DNA from: Limosilactobacillus reuteri subsp. reuteri
GTDB lineage: Bacteria; Bacillota; Bacilli; Lactobacillales; Lactobacillaceae
Direction: 5' to 3'
Assembly (NCBI RefSeq): GCF_000016825.1
Contig: NC_009513.1
Location: forward strand, 1,682,501 to 1,746,500
Length of the DNA stretch: 64,000 bases
The position numbers were made by a program, and so were the translations under genes. Numbering within the stretch: the first letter of the stretch is position 1; each line of letters opens with the position of its first letter. The notes under the pieces were generated by a model. That model had not been told where the DNA came from and searched no databases. It worked only from the letters and a program-made list of their open reading frames with translations. Positions 52,444 to 61,209 of this stretch are shown here, in pieces.

Positions 52444-52847
52444 TTTTTTATTTGCTCCTTCATTTTTTCAATTTTAGCTTTTGTATAGTCTGCACGCTGT
52501 TTTGCACCATAATAAACACCAGCAGCTCCTACTAAAATTCCAACAATACTTAGTGCTTGAATAAATAATCCGTAGGCACTTTCTCGTGGACTTACCATTT
52601 GAAATGCGGCTAAACTAGCGATTGCAAAATAAAGGTTTACTAAAATCGTTGCATATCCACAAAAGCGCATCTTTAAAAACGATAATCCGTTAACAATGAT
52701 TGCTAAAACGATAAAGAGGAGCAGCCGCGGCCATACAGATGATGATGTCAGCGAGTGACCATGCTGAACAAACATAAAAGCATCAAGGACTAATGCAATT
52801 ACTGCTGCTACTGATGTTACAATAACAACTTTTTCATTATTTTTCAT
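52440..52847 (-). CDS. Hypothetical four-segment membrane protein
   Basis: 135 residues with four hydrophobic segments (about 8-26, 40-58, 64-82 and 93-110) and a basic coil at the end (TKAKIEKMKEQIKK). No family recognised. First gene of a two-gene unit with the 152-residue protein. Terminator 52915-52945 lies upstream and belongs to lplA. The start region carries only a weak site. Confidence 0.75.
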   Translation of the reverse strand: MKNNEKVVIVTSVAAVIALVLDAFMFVQHGHSLTSSSVWPRLLLFIVLAIIVNGLSFLKMRFCGYATILVNLYFAIASLAAFQMVSPRESAYGLFIQALSIVGILVGAAGVYYGAKQRADYTKAKIEKMKEQIKK

Positions 52848-52914
52848 TTATTTTGCCAACTTTCTTTTTTGCTATCCCCGCGGATGACCAATATTTTTAC
52901 ATTCCTTAATTAAC

Positions 52915-52945
52915 AAAAAAGGAATGTAACGATTAATTACACTCC
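52915..52945 (-). terminator. Intrinsic terminator of lplA
   Basis: On the minus strand GGAGTGTAA (52945-52937) pairs with TTACATTCC (52929-52921) with one G-U pair, then T6 at 52920-52915. A second copy of TTACATTCC at 52897-52905 can form a competing hairpin. Confidence 0.8.
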
Positions 52946-52976
52946 TCATTTTACTAAATTAAGTTAAAAAGCTCAA

Positions 52977-53990
52977 TTATGCGAGTAAATCAGCTACTTC
53001 AGCGGTTGGAATTCCTGTAATATATTGTTGGGTTCCTTCCGCTTCAAGGACTTTAGCAATTTCATCATGGTCATACTTAACTCCTTGGAGCTTTTCTGCT
53101 AATTGGTTAATATCCTGCGGGCCAAAGAAATCACCATAGAATTTCACGTTTTTGATTACGCCATCTTTAACATCAAAGCGGGCATCAATTGTCCCCATAT
53201 CAAAGTGTTTTCGCCGCTTAACCGTAAATTCTGGCGACTTACCATAGACCCAATCCCAGTTGTTATAGTACTGCTCATAGATCTTATCAATTTCTTTTTG
53301 ATCCTCGGGAGTAACCACGTATTGCTTATCCTTAATCTCCTCAAGGTCGTCAACATGAAAGAGACCCTTTAGCAATTCGTCCCTAAATGTTGGCACATCA
53401 ATATCTTGGTACTTTTCATCCAAGTATGGGCGGAGGTTCGTAACCCGTGATCGAACGGATTTGATCCCCTTTGAAGCAATCTTATCTTTTGCCACATGAA
53501 GGGCATCCGCGACGACACTTAAGTCAACGTCAAGCATTAGCGTTCCATGGGAAAACGTCTTTCCATTACGTGAATACATCGCATTTCCCGAGAATTTCTT
53601 ACCATCAACTAAAATATCATTACGACCGCTGACCTCTGCACTGGTAGCGCCCATTTGATGAAGAACATTAACAATTGGCTGGGTAAACGATTTAAAGTCA
53701 CCAAATTCCTCACTATCGCTTGGGACCACAAAACTAAAACAGAGATTCCCTAAGTCTTGATAAACAGCACCACCGCCTGATAAACGACGGGTTACCCGGA
53801 TATTGTGTTCTTTTACATAATCATGATTAATCTCTTCAAGCGTATTTTGGTTTCGGCCTACAATAATACATGGTTCTTCATAATAAAATAGTACTAAAGG
53901 CTCTTTCCCAAAATCCTTATTATTCATTAAATATTGTTCTGTAGCTAAATTCATTCCAATATTATGAGAAGTCATTGAAACATAACGCAT
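52977..53990 (-). CDS. lplA: Lipoate--protein ligase
   Basis: Attaches free lipoate to the E2 and GcvH-type subunits of 2-oxoacid complexes, using ATP; cytoplasmic. 337 residues. Seen: RRLSGGGAVYQDLGNLCFSF near 73-92 (lipoyl-AMP binding), NDILVDGKKFSGNA near 122-135, and a C-terminal accessory domain. GAGGGT nine bases ahead supports ATG 53990; the GTG at 53999 is too close. A cre-like box sits upstream (54079-54093). Confidence 0.93.
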   Translation of the reverse strand: MRYVSMTSHNIGMNLATEQYLMNNKDFGKEPLVLFYYEEPCIIVGRNQNTLEEINHDYVKEHNIRVTRRLSGGGAVYQDLGNLCFSFVVPSDSEEFGDFKSFTQPIVNVLHQMGATSAEVSGRNDILVDGKKFSGNAMYSRNGKTFSHGTLMLDVDLSVVADALHVAKDKIASKGIKSVRSRVTNLRPYLDEKYQDIDVPTFRDELLKGLFHVDDLEEIKDKQYVVTPEDQKEIDKIYEQYYNNWDWVYGKSPEFTVKRRKHFDMGTIDARFDVKDGVIKNVKFYGDFFGPQDINQLAEKLQGVKYDHDEIAKVLEAEGTQQYITGIPTAEVADLLA

Positions 53991-54078
53991 AACTAGCACC
54001 CTCTTATAAAAACATCAACATAAATAGACTAAAGTTTTACTTTTGTCATTTAGTCATCCAATTGTAGTGTACGTCTTT

Positions 54079-54093
54079 TAGTAAGCGTTTGCA
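54079..54093. promoter_or_regulatory. Candidate CcpA (cre) site between lplA and usp
   Basis: TAGTAAGCGTTTGCA fits the cre consensus with one mismatch. It lies 63 bases upstream of the usp -10 TATAAT (54156-54161) and 89 bases before lplA on the other strand, so either gene may be the target. Confidence 0.45.
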
Positions 54094-54190
54094 ATACATT
54101 ATCAACAAAGTGAAAAATACTTTCTTTTTTACATCTTTTTAGGGCGAAAACATTTTATAATAAAGGTATAAACTTTCGGAGGTGTCTATT

Positions 54191-54658
54191 ATGACAGAAA
54201 TTTATCCATACAAACACATTCTCGTTGCTGTCGACGGCTCAAAAATTACTAGTAACGTCTTAGAAAGTGCCATTGATTCTGCACTACGGAATCATGCTAG
54301 CCTTGATATCTTACGGATTGTTCAAGTAACGCAACTAACTGATGGCTATAGCAATGCGGCCCTTAGCAACGAAGAAACATATAATATTGTTAAAACCACC
54401 AAGGAACGACTCGATGACTTGAAAAAGCGTGCGGTCGATGCGGGGGTTGAAGACGTTAACGTTCATATCCGATTTGGAAATCCAAAACGTGTTATTGCCC
54501 ATGAATTTCCGTCAGATCACAATACTGACTTGATTGTTCTCGGTGCGACTGGTGTATCTGGTCTTGAACGCTTTGTTCTTGGCTCTGTTACCCACTATGT
54601 TAGTCGGATGGCAAAATGTGATGTTCTTGTTGTTCGCAAAAACGACCATGTTAACTAG
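54191..54658 (+). CDS. Universal stress protein UspA family
   Basis: 155 residues. Seen: HILVAVDGSKIT near 9-20 and the ATP-binding GATGVSGLERFVLGSVTHYV near 122-141 (G-2x-G-9x-G-S/T form). Cytoplasmic stress and persistence factor. ATG 54191 follows GGAGGTG by seven bases. -10 TATAAT at 54156-54161. The GTPase gene starts 11 bases after its stop. Confidence 0.93.
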   Translation: MTEIYPYKHILVAVDGSKITSNVLESAIDSALRNHASLDILRIVQVTQLTDGYSNAALSNEETYNIVKTTKERLDDLKKRAVDAGVEDVNVHIRFGNPKRVIAHEFPSDHNTDLIVLGATGVSGLERFVLGSVTHYVSRMAKCDVLVVRKNDHVN

Positions 54659-54669
54659 GTGAAAAAACG

Positions 54670-56598
54670 GTGAAACAAATTGTTACTGGCATCGTTGCTC
54701 ATGTCGATGCTGGAAAAACGACTTTAACCGAAGCCCTCATGTATAAAACCGGCGCTATTCGAAAGCTAGGCCGTGTGGATAATGGGGATGCTTTTTTAGA
54801 TCCTAATACGCTCGAAAAACAGCGCGGAATCACTCTTTTTACCCATCAAGCTGAACTAACCTACAATGACCTTGTGCTTACCCTTCTCGATACCCCGGGG
54901 CACGTCGATTTTACTAGTCAAACAGAACAAGTCTTACCAGTTCTTGATTATGCAATTCTTGTCGTTTCAGCCACTGATGGTATTCAGGGATACACGCGCA
55001 CATTATGGGATCTTCTTGCGCGTTATGATATCCCGACTTTCATTTTCATTAACAAAGAAGACGTGATTGGTGCTGATTCTAGCGGTGTTATCGAGCAACT
55101 GCAAAAAGAATTTTCGCCAGCTTGCCTTGATTTTGCTGATCCATTAACTGATGAAGTTCATGAAACAATTGCCATGCAGGATGATACAGTTTTAGAAAAC
55201 TACCTCAGTACTGGCAGTCTTAGCGATCAAACAATTCAACAATTGATTAAACAACGTAAAGTGTTCCCTTGTTATCGTGGAGCAGCCCTAAAGCTAACTG
55301 GAATCACTAATTTCTTAAAGGGACTTGAGAAATGGACTGTTACGCCTGAGTTCGCTGATGAATTTACAGCGCGGGTATTTAAGATTTCCCATGATGACAA
55401 GGGCAACAGACTTAGTTGGGTTCGCGTATTCGGTGGCAAAATTCCAGCTAAATCAGTTTTGTTAAATGAAGAAAAAGTGAACCAAATTCGAATATATAAC
55501 GGGGCTAAATTTACCCCGAGTCAGGTTTTAAGTGCTGGTCAAGTCGGTGCTCTTACTGGATTAACTTCTACATCCCCTGGACTTGGTCTTGGTAAAACAA
55601 AGCCACTCCCGGCACCAGTTATAAAACCAGTCTTAAATTATGCCGTTAAAGTTGATAAAGAGGACCTTCATGCTTGTCTCAACGCCTTAAAAGAGCTTGA
55701 AGATGAAGATCCACAACTACAGATCTCTTGGCATCCTCACATCCAAGAGATTCACGTTCAGATTATGGGAGAAGCTCAACTTCAGATTCTGCAACAATTG
55801 CTTCAAGAACGTTACCAATTAAAAGTTACATTTGATGAGGGAAACGTTCTATATCAAGAAACGATTACTAACAAAGTTGAAGGGGTCGGTCACTTTGAAC
55901 CATTACGTCACTATGCCGAAGCCCACCTTCTTTTAGAACCGGGAAAACAAGGCTCTGGAATTACAATTAGCAGTGATTGCAGTCTTGATATCCTTGATCG
56001 CAATTGGCAACACCAGATCTTAACTAGTTTACAGGCCAAAGAACATTTAGGGGTTCTTACAGGAGCTCCCCTTACCGATGTCAAAATCACCCTCATTGGT
56101 GGTCGCGGCCATATTAAACATACAGTTGGTGGAGATTTTCGTCAGGCTAGTTGGCGAGCGGTTCGCCAAGGATTGATGGAATTAAAGGGACAAAACGGAT
56201 GTCAATTATTAGAACCTTGGTATGCTTTCCACCTTAAAGTCCCGAATGACCAAGTAGGACGCGCAATTAATGACATTCAACAAATGCATGGTACGTTCGA
56301 GCTTGATGAAGCTAATAGTCAAGCCCTAACCCTGATTACGGGAACCGCTCCTGTTGTGGGCATGCGCGACTACGCCCAAAGCGTTCGCGCCTACACTCAC
56401 GGCCAGGGTCAGCTCGAGCTTGTTGTTGCTGGCTATTATCCATGTCATAATGCTGAAGATGTTATTAGAGATGTTAATTATGATCCGGTTGCTGACCTAG
56501 AAAACACTCCTGATTCCGTCTTCTGTGCGCATGGTGCTGGTTTCCCCGTTCCGTGGAATGAAGTCCCAACAATGGCGCATTATCCATATAGAAAATAG
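54670..56598 (+). CDS. TetM/EF-G-like translation GTPase
   Basis: 642 residues, the length of TetM-type ribosomal protection proteins. Seen: G1 AHVDAGKTT near 10-18, DTPGHVDFTSQ near 74, G4 NKED near 128, then the domain order of EF-G (II-V) to the end. It starts at GTG 54670 with AGGTGA seven bases upstream. It follows usp by 11 bases, so it is translated from a stress operon. The many changes from canonical TetM loops and the conserved chromosomal context point to a housekeeping paralogue; tetracycline resistance should not be assumed. Terminator 56616-56665. Confidence 0.85.
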   Translation: MKQIVTGIVAHVDAGKTTLTEALMYKTGAIRKLGRVDNGDAFLDPNTLEKQRGITLFTHQAELTYNDLVLTLLDTPGHVDFTSQTEQVLPVLDYAILVVSATDGIQGYTRTLWDLLARYDIPTFIFINKEDVIGADSSGVIEQLQKEFSPACLDFADPLTDEVHETIAMQDDTVLENYLSTGSLSDQTIQQLIKQRKVFPCYRGAALKLTGITNFLKGLEKWTVTPEFADEFTARVFKISHDDKGNRLSWVRVFGGKIPAKSVLLNEEKVNQIRIYNGAKFTPSQVLSAGQVGALTGLTSTSPGLGLGKTKPLPAPVIKPVLNYAVKVDKEDLHACLNALKELEDEDPQLQISWHPHIQEIHVQIMGEAQLQILQQLLQERYQLKVTFDEGNVLYQETITNKVEGVGHFEPLRHYAEAHLLLEPGKQGSGITISSDCSLDILDRNWQHQILTSLQAKEHLGVLTGAPLTDVKITLIGGRGHIKHTVGGDFRQASWRAVRQGLMELKGQNGCQLLEPWYAFHLKVPNDQVGRAINDIQQMHGTFELDEANSQALTLITGTAPVVGMRDYAQSVRAYTHGQGQLELVVAGYYPCHNAEDVIRDVNYDPVADLENTPDSVFCAHGAGFPVPWNEVPTMAHYPYRK

Positions 56599-56615
56599 GT
56601 TGTTGATATTGCCAT

Positions 56616-56665
56616 AAATAAAGAGGAGCTAGAAGAAAAATTTCTTCTAACCCCTCTTTATTTTT
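56616..56665. terminator. Bidirectional terminator after the GTPase gene
   Basis: Stem 56616-56638 (AAATAAAGAGGAGCTAGAAGAAA) with 56641-56663. A and T runs on both flanks serve both convergent genes. Confidence 0.9.
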
Positions 56666-57567
56666 CATTCAATTGTCAATAGCAATCCATACAATGCACC
56701 TAATAAATTAGCTTCATTGCCAAACTTTGCGGTCATTATTTCTGGCATCGTAACATCATCATGAAGACGGTAATCACTCTTTTGCAGAATCATAAATTGC
56801 TTCTTTATTTCATCAATTAAAATTTTTTGGGCACTAATGCCACCACCAATGAGCACACGTTCAAGGTCAACAACTGTCTGGATATTTAAAATCAAAACGG
56901 CTACTCGTCGACAAAAACCTTCAAATAAGGACCAAATAACTGGATTATGACGATTAATTTCTTTAAATACTCGCCGGCCATCAGTCTTATCCTTAATATC
57001 ACAAATATCAGCCATGGTTTCAATCATCTTAACTGCTGAAGTAGTAGCCCCCATTGTCGAATAGTGAAGTTCAGGCGCATCATTATCAATGATCATGGCA
57101 CTTAATTCACCGGCCTGAAAATGCGGTCCGTGCAAGAGCTGGTTATTAATAACAATCCCACCGCCAACTGAAGTTCCTAATGTAATTACAGCGCCACTAC
57201 TGATACCGTTGAGATTGCCAAGCCACATTTCCGCCAATGTCGCACAATTAGCATCATTACCAACATATACTGGGCAATGAGCTCGTGATTCTAGATAGGC
57301 TGCAAAGTTAAAGGTCCCCATAAAGCCAAGGGCACCAGTAAACTTTACCTCTCCCGTCGCCGGATTAACGACTCCTGGAAGACTGACACAAATCGCAGTA
57401 ACCTTGTCTAAAACCGGCTCCACAACAGCAAAGATTGCAGCCAGAAATGCTTCTTTTTGATGAGGAGTTGGGACATGATTTTTCTCAAAAATATTACCAG
57501 AGTGATCAATTAACGCACTCTTTATCTCTGTCCCACCAATATCAATACTCAAATACTGTCGTTGCAT
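56665..57567 (-). CDS. ROK family sugar kinase, BglK-like
   Basis: ATP-dependent sugar kinase of 300 residues. Seen: phosphate motif DIGGTEIKSALID near 9-21, the catalytic NDANC near 105 (GNDANCATLAEMW) and LGTSVGGGI near 133. The zinc-binding CxCGxxGC stretch and the GEIGH histidine of glucokinases are replaced by GELSAMIIDND, as in beta-glucoside kinases (BglK). Hence it probably phosphorylates a sugar other than free glucose. GGTGAGGAG before ATG 57567. Follows brnQ by 25 bases. Confidence 0.9.
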   Translation of the reverse strand: MQRQYLSIDIGGTEIKSALIDHSGNIFEKNHVPTPHQKEAFLAAIFAVVEPVLDKVTAICVSLPGVVNPATGEVKFTGALGFMGTFNFAAYLESRAHCPVYVGNDANCATLAEMWLGNLNGISSGAVITLGTSVGGGIVINNQLLHGPHFQAGELSAMIIDNDAPELHYSTMGATTSAVKMIETMADICDIKDKTDGRRVFKEINRHNPVIWSLFEGFCRRVAVLILNIQTVVDLERVLIGGGISAQKILIDEIKKQFMILQKSDYRLHDDVTMPEIMTAKFGNEANLLGALYGLLLTIE

Positions 57568-57592
57568 AACTCCTCACCTCATCTCTCTTATA

Positions 57593-58945
57593 TTATACAC
57601 GACTCCGCTGCTGAGGGTACCATATACAAATACTGATGAATAAGCCCACCATGGTAAAAGGCAACCAACTAAAGCCAAGTTGATACAAGGGAAAGTATTT
57701 TTCTGCAAAATGAATTAATGACATACTAAATGTGGTATCCCGTAAAACCGGTGGAAAAGCATTTACCATATCAAAAAACGCAGGAATCATTGTTATACCT
57801 GTCGTGATTCGGTAAATTAACGAAGCTCCCTTGAATAGGGGCGAAAAAATACCTAGTAGGATCAACACAATGGCTAATGGATAAAGGAACATTAAAACTG
57901 GTATCGACCATGAAACGATCCGATCTAATCCCATGTTAGCAACTAGAAATGACAATAGGCAATTGCCCCGTAAAAAGGCTTTATAAGAAATCTGGGGAAA
58001 ACGATAATGAAAGTCCTGGGCAAAAGCGACTACTAACCCCATCGCCGTTGTCATACACGTGATTGTCGCAAGGGTTAACAATAATACATTTCCAAAATCT
58101 CCCATATAATAATGAGCAATTTGATTTAATGTTGTTCCCCCATTAGCTGCGATTATGAATTGGTGCCGACTCGTTGTCCCCAAATAAATTAGTCCAATAT
58201 ATAAAATCCCAATTCCAAAAATCCCGATCATTCCACCCTTGGTAGTAGCGAGTGAAACTGATTGTTGAGATTTAAAACCAAGTTGGCGAATTGCGGTAAT
58301 AATCGTAACCCCAAAAACCAATGCTGCTAATGCATCAACAGTATTATATCCTTGAATAAAACCATTACTAAAGGCATGATTAACATATTCTGGAGTTGGT
58401 TGGGGAGTAGTTGTACTTCCCATTGGATGAATAAAGGCGAGAAGAAAAACCAAAAATAACATAATAAGGAAAATTGGATTTAAAACCTTACCAATTATTT
58501 CGGTGATTTTTCCTTCACGCGTTGCAAAAAAGTAAACAATTAGAAAAAATGCTCCGGTATAGGCTAATAATCCCCAGCCTTGCATCCCTTTACTTAAATA
58601 TGGCGCAACTCCAATCGTATAAGGAACAGTTGCCGTACGTGGGGTTGCACATAAAGGTCCAATAATTATTTGAACCAGGACAAGGAAAATAAGGGCAAAC
58701 CTTTTCCCATTTGGTAAAGCTAGTTCATATAATCCATTTGCATGTGTAATACTAATCGCTAGTAATGCAAATAGCGGTAAAAGAACACCAGAAAGCAAGA
58801 ATCCACCCGTTGCTGCTATCCACTGGTTACCGGCTAATTGTCCTAAATGCACAGGAAAAATTAAATTTCCTGCCCCAAATAACATTCCAAAAATTAGCGA
58901 CCCAATTACCAAGTAGGGTTTACACGCTGCTTTAATTGAGCTCAT
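57593..58945 (-). CDS. brnQ: Branched-chain amino acid carrier BrnQ
   Basis: Na+- or H+-coupled uptake of Leu, Ile and Val, 450 residues and about 12 segments. Seen: the family hallmark GMLFGAGNLIFPVHLGQLAG near 19-38 and GPLCATPRTATVPYTIG near 96-112. AAGGA lies 14 bases before ATG 58945; between them is ATGAGTGATTAA, a three-codon mini frame directly after the SD. The IS200/IS605 element begins about 30 bases upstream. Possible operon with the ROK kinase gene. Confidence 0.92.
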   Translation of the reverse strand: MSSIKAACKPYLVIGSLIFGMLFGAGNLIFPVHLGQLAGNQWIAATGGFLLSGVLLPLFALLAISITHANGLYELALPNGKRFALIFLVLVQIIIGPLCATPRTATVPYTIGVAPYLSKGMQGWGLLAYTGAFFLIVYFFATREGKITEIIGKVLNPIFLIMLFLVFLLAFIHPMGSTTTPQPTPEYVNHAFSNGFIQGYNTVDALAALVFGVTIITAIRQLGFKSQQSVSLATTKGGMIGIFGIGILYIGLIYLGTTSRHQFIIAANGGTTLNQIAHYYMGDFGNVLLLTLATITCMTTAMGLVVAFAQDFHYRFPQISYKAFLRGNCLLSFLVANMGLDRIVSWSIPVLMFLYPLAIVLILLGIFSPLFKGASLIYRITTGITMIPAFFDMVNAFPPVLRDTTFSMSLIHFAEKYFPLYQLGFSWLPFTMVGLFISICIWYPQQRSRV

Positions 58946-58994
58946 AGTTAATCACTCATTCCTTTTCTCTCAATTTAATGATATTCAGCCGGAA

Positions 58995-59018
58995 ATCCCG
59001 TGACTCTAGTCATGGGAT
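58995..59018. repeat. Left-end hairpin of the IS200/IS605 element
   Basis: ATCCCGTGA (58995-59003) pairs with TCATGGGAT (59010-59018) around a six-base loop CTCTAG; a G-T pair is the only irregularity. It is the kind of subterminal hairpin recognised by TnpA. Confidence 0.7.
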
Positions 59019-59029
59019 GGAAGGCCCTA

Positions 59030-59479
59030 TCAAGCTCCGTAAGGAGCTTTGTTCATTTCATTGTATTTTTGATCGTTTATATATTTCTCGACAACTTCTT
59101 TACTCATATTACCTAACGTGCTCATGTAGTAACTAGGCGACCATAAATGACCACTCCAGGATTGGGACTGCCGAATTTCCGGGTGTCGACGTAAGAAAAT
59201 AAAGGCGCTTCTGCCTTTGAGCGCTTTGATGGCACTAGTCGGTGCCTTGCTAGGCGGAAAGCTAATTAAGACATGAACATGGTCAGGCATAACTTCCATT
59301 TTCTCGATTACAATTTCGTTATCCTCGGCTACTTGCCATAGGATCTCCTTCATTTCGTTTGATAACTCATCAGTAGTAAAAGTTTTATGACGATATTTAG
59401 TAACCCAAATTAGATGGAAATGGAAATTATAGATATATCGTCTGGTATATACTGCATCTTTGATTTTATCTTTACTCAT
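59030..59479 (-). CDS. tnpA: IS200/IS605 family transposase TnpA (Y1 HUH)
   Basis: 149 residues. Seen: YNFHFHLIWVTKYR near 17, the HUH pair in PDHVHVLISFPP near 62, and the catalytic tyrosine in EKYINDQKYNE near 135. It cuts and joins single-stranded element ends during peel-and-paste transposition. ATG 59479 follows GAGGT; the longer frame to 59569 has no site. A small hairpin AAGCTCC/GGAGCTT overlaps the stop. Divergent from tnpB. Confidence 0.92.
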   Translation of the reverse strand: MSKDKIKDAVYTRRYIYNFHFHLIWVTKYRHKTFTTDELSNEMKEILWQVAEDNEIVIEKMEVMPDHVHVLISFPPSKAPTSAIKALKGRSAFIFLRRHPEIRQSQSWSGHLWSPSYYMSTLGNMSKEVVEKYINDQKYNEMNKAPYGA

Positions 59480-59553
59480 TTTATTTACCTCTATATTTAT
59501 CATCATTGACATATGATATAATGTCATTATATCAACAAAGAAGGTGAAATTAA

Positions 59554-60804
59554 ATGAAGTCAATGGCAAAAATGCAATATCATTATGGCCTGAAAATGCG
59601 TTGCTATCCTAGTGACCAACAAAAGCAGTTGATTAAAATTAATAGTGACGCTAGTCGCTTTATCTATAACGAAATGGTTGCGATCGGTAAGGAACTAATG
59701 CAACTTCGCAGAGTTAAATTACCGATTGACACAGTTCAGGATCGTATTAAACAACTAACTATGCGCCAAAACGCTAAACAAATGTCTAATCACTATCAAT
59801 TTTTAGAAGATAAACGAATTGACAGTTTGGCGAAAGCTAATGCCATTCAGAACTATCGGAAAGCTTGGAATGCTTTTCGGAAGGTCCACACCGCTGGTGT
59901 TCCTAAATTTCATCGAAAGAGTTATCGCTGGCGTTATCAAACCAATTGTCAATACCCAGGGCAAAAGATTGCGTTGCTAACTAACGGTACAGTCTGTTTT
60001 CTAGATAATAGCCATGTCAAAGTCCCTAAAATCGGACTGTTACGGGTTGCCGGTTCTCAAGCACGTCTTTTGAAGAGAATGTGTGAGACTAGAATTGGTA
60101 CTGTGACATTGATTAAAGATCCAGCGGATCACTTCTTTCTATCAATGCAACTAGCTTCAGATGAATCTTTTGTTAAAGTGTCCCAAGCTAATCACGGACA
60201 TATCGGAATTGATCTTAATACTGATAATTTCTTAACCGATAGTAACGGTAATACAGTTCCTAATCCACGATATTATCGCACTATTAAAGGCAAATTAGCC
60301 AAAGAACAGCGTATTTTATCTAGACGGCAACGGCGTGTCAAAAAAGAACATCGTTCTTTACGCGATAGTAAAAATTACCAAAAGCAACGCTTGTTAGTTG
60401 CCAAACTCCATGCCAAAGTAATGAACCAAAGACATAATTTTCTCCAACAAATCTCTACTGCATTAATCAAGAACCACGATTTAGTAGTAGCTGAGGAGTT
60501 GCGTAGTAAGAACATGCTCAAGAATCATGCTTTAGCGCTTAGTATTTCTGACGTTGGCTGGCGTTCCTTTCTCGGCATGTTAGCTTATAAAGCAGATTTG
60601 TATGGTCGTCAATTTATTACAATCAGCCCAAGAAATACTACCCAAACATGTCACAATTGTGGCTTTGTGATGGGCACTAATGGCACGGACAAACTAACGT
60701 TAGCTGACCGAAAATGGACTTGTCCTAACTGTGGTACTCACCATATTCGTGACTGGAACGCAGCTAAAAATATTCTTGATAAGGGAATAGTTAAACTAGC
60801 TTAG
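59554..60804 (+). CDS. tnpB: RNA-guided nuclease TnpB
   Basis: 416 residues, normal for TnpB. Seen: N-terminal MKMRCYPSDQQKQLI-like helix-turn-helix region, RuvC-like catalytic D in GIDLNTDNF near 219, E in VVAEELRSKNM near 313, C-terminal zinc ribbon CHNCG...CPNCG near 368-386, and final D in IRDWNAAKNI near 398. All three acidic residues are present. AAGGTG site nine bases upstream of ATG. TnpB with its omegaRNA cuts target DNA and favours retention of the element. Confidence 0.92.
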   Translation: MKSMAKMQYHYGLKMRCYPSDQQKQLIKINSDASRFIYNEMVAIGKELMQLRRVKLPIDTVQDRIKQLTMRQNAKQMSNHYQFLEDKRIDSLAKANAIQNYRKAWNAFRKVHTAGVPKFHRKSYRWRYQTNCQYPGQKIALLTNGTVCFLDNSHVKVPKIGLLRVAGSQARLLKRMCETRIGTVTLIKDPADHFFLSMQLASDESFVKVSQANHGHIGIDLNTDNFLTDSNGNTVPNPRYYRTIKGKLAKEQRILSRRQRRVKKEHRSLRDSKNYQKQRLLVAKLHAKVMNQRHNFLQQISTALIKNHDLVVAEELRSKNMLKNHALALSISDVGWRSFLGMLAYKADLYGRQFITISPRNTTQTCHNCGFVMGTNGTDKLTLADRKWTCPNCGTHHIRDWNAAKNILDKGIVKLA

Positions 60805-60979
60805 TTTATCTGTCCCTATGGCAACCTGGGGACATAAAAGGCGTTGGTAATTAGACGACCACTGTTTGATTATAACTTCGGTTGATCAAATAAGTTGTCC
60901 CTATCTACGCAAATTGTGGTCTGAAATCCACGAGGTTTTTCGGCTCACAAGCCACTAACTTTAGTCAGTGATGGTTGAC
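60805..60979 (+). ncRNA. Candidate omegaRNA (right-end RNA) of TnpB
   Basis: The tnpB 3' region to the right end holds hairpins TGTCCC/GGGACA (60811-60834), TTTGAT/ATCAAA (about 60867-60892) and GTGG/CCAC (about 60916-60931), then the right-end hairpin. This is where omegaRNA scaffolds lie in IS605 elements. The guide would be the flanking bases after 60979. Its 5' end probably lies inside tnpB. Confidence 0.5.
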
Positions 60980-61209
60980 TCTGACGCTAAATTATACCAT
61001 GAAATAATCATCCAGACAGGAGTATATTTTAAGCAAAGGGAGCGACTCGTGACTTCGTTTTTCGACGCGAAGCTAGCCTCTGGGTGCCCCCGCAAGCAAC
61101 AATAGGCCTCCAATGTTCGGTTCTTTTACCGGGCGTTGGAGGCCATTGTTGTACTGCGCCATTTGTCTTTTGTGAAAATAACTTGGCTTATGTCACAGTC
61201 CCTTTAAAA
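60980..61209. other. Intergenic region with long palindrome
   Basis: No gene. First 20 bases (TCTGACGCTAAATTATACCA) are the putative TnpB guide. 61096-61115 pairs with 61134-61152 (CAACAAT-GGCCTCC-type arms), with an inner CGGT/ACCG stem: about 24 pairs, two mismatches. No T run on either strand, so not a terminator. A CTTCG/CGAAG hairpin sits near 61050-61073. Confidence 0.5.

Larger units (their letters stand above)
58978..60979. mobile_element. IS200/IS605-family element with tnpA and tnpB
   Basis: About 2.0 kb. Left-end hairpin ATCCCGTGA/TCATGGGAT at 58995-59018; right-end imperfect hairpin CACTAACT/AGTCAGTG at 60954-60970 followed by GGTTGAC ending at 60979. No long inverted repeats or target duplication, as expected for this family. 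tnpA and tnpB are divergent and both intact, so it may be active. The left edge is uncertain by a few bases. Confidence 0.85.

Noticed and set aside
54670..56598. Acquired tetracycline resistance gene
   Set aside because: TetM-like in length and domains, but base composition and codon use fit the neighbours, it is coupled to usp, and no mobile element flanks it.
61096..61152. Terminator of the esterase gene
   Set aside because: Strong stem but no T run on either strand, and it lies about 55 bases past the stop.
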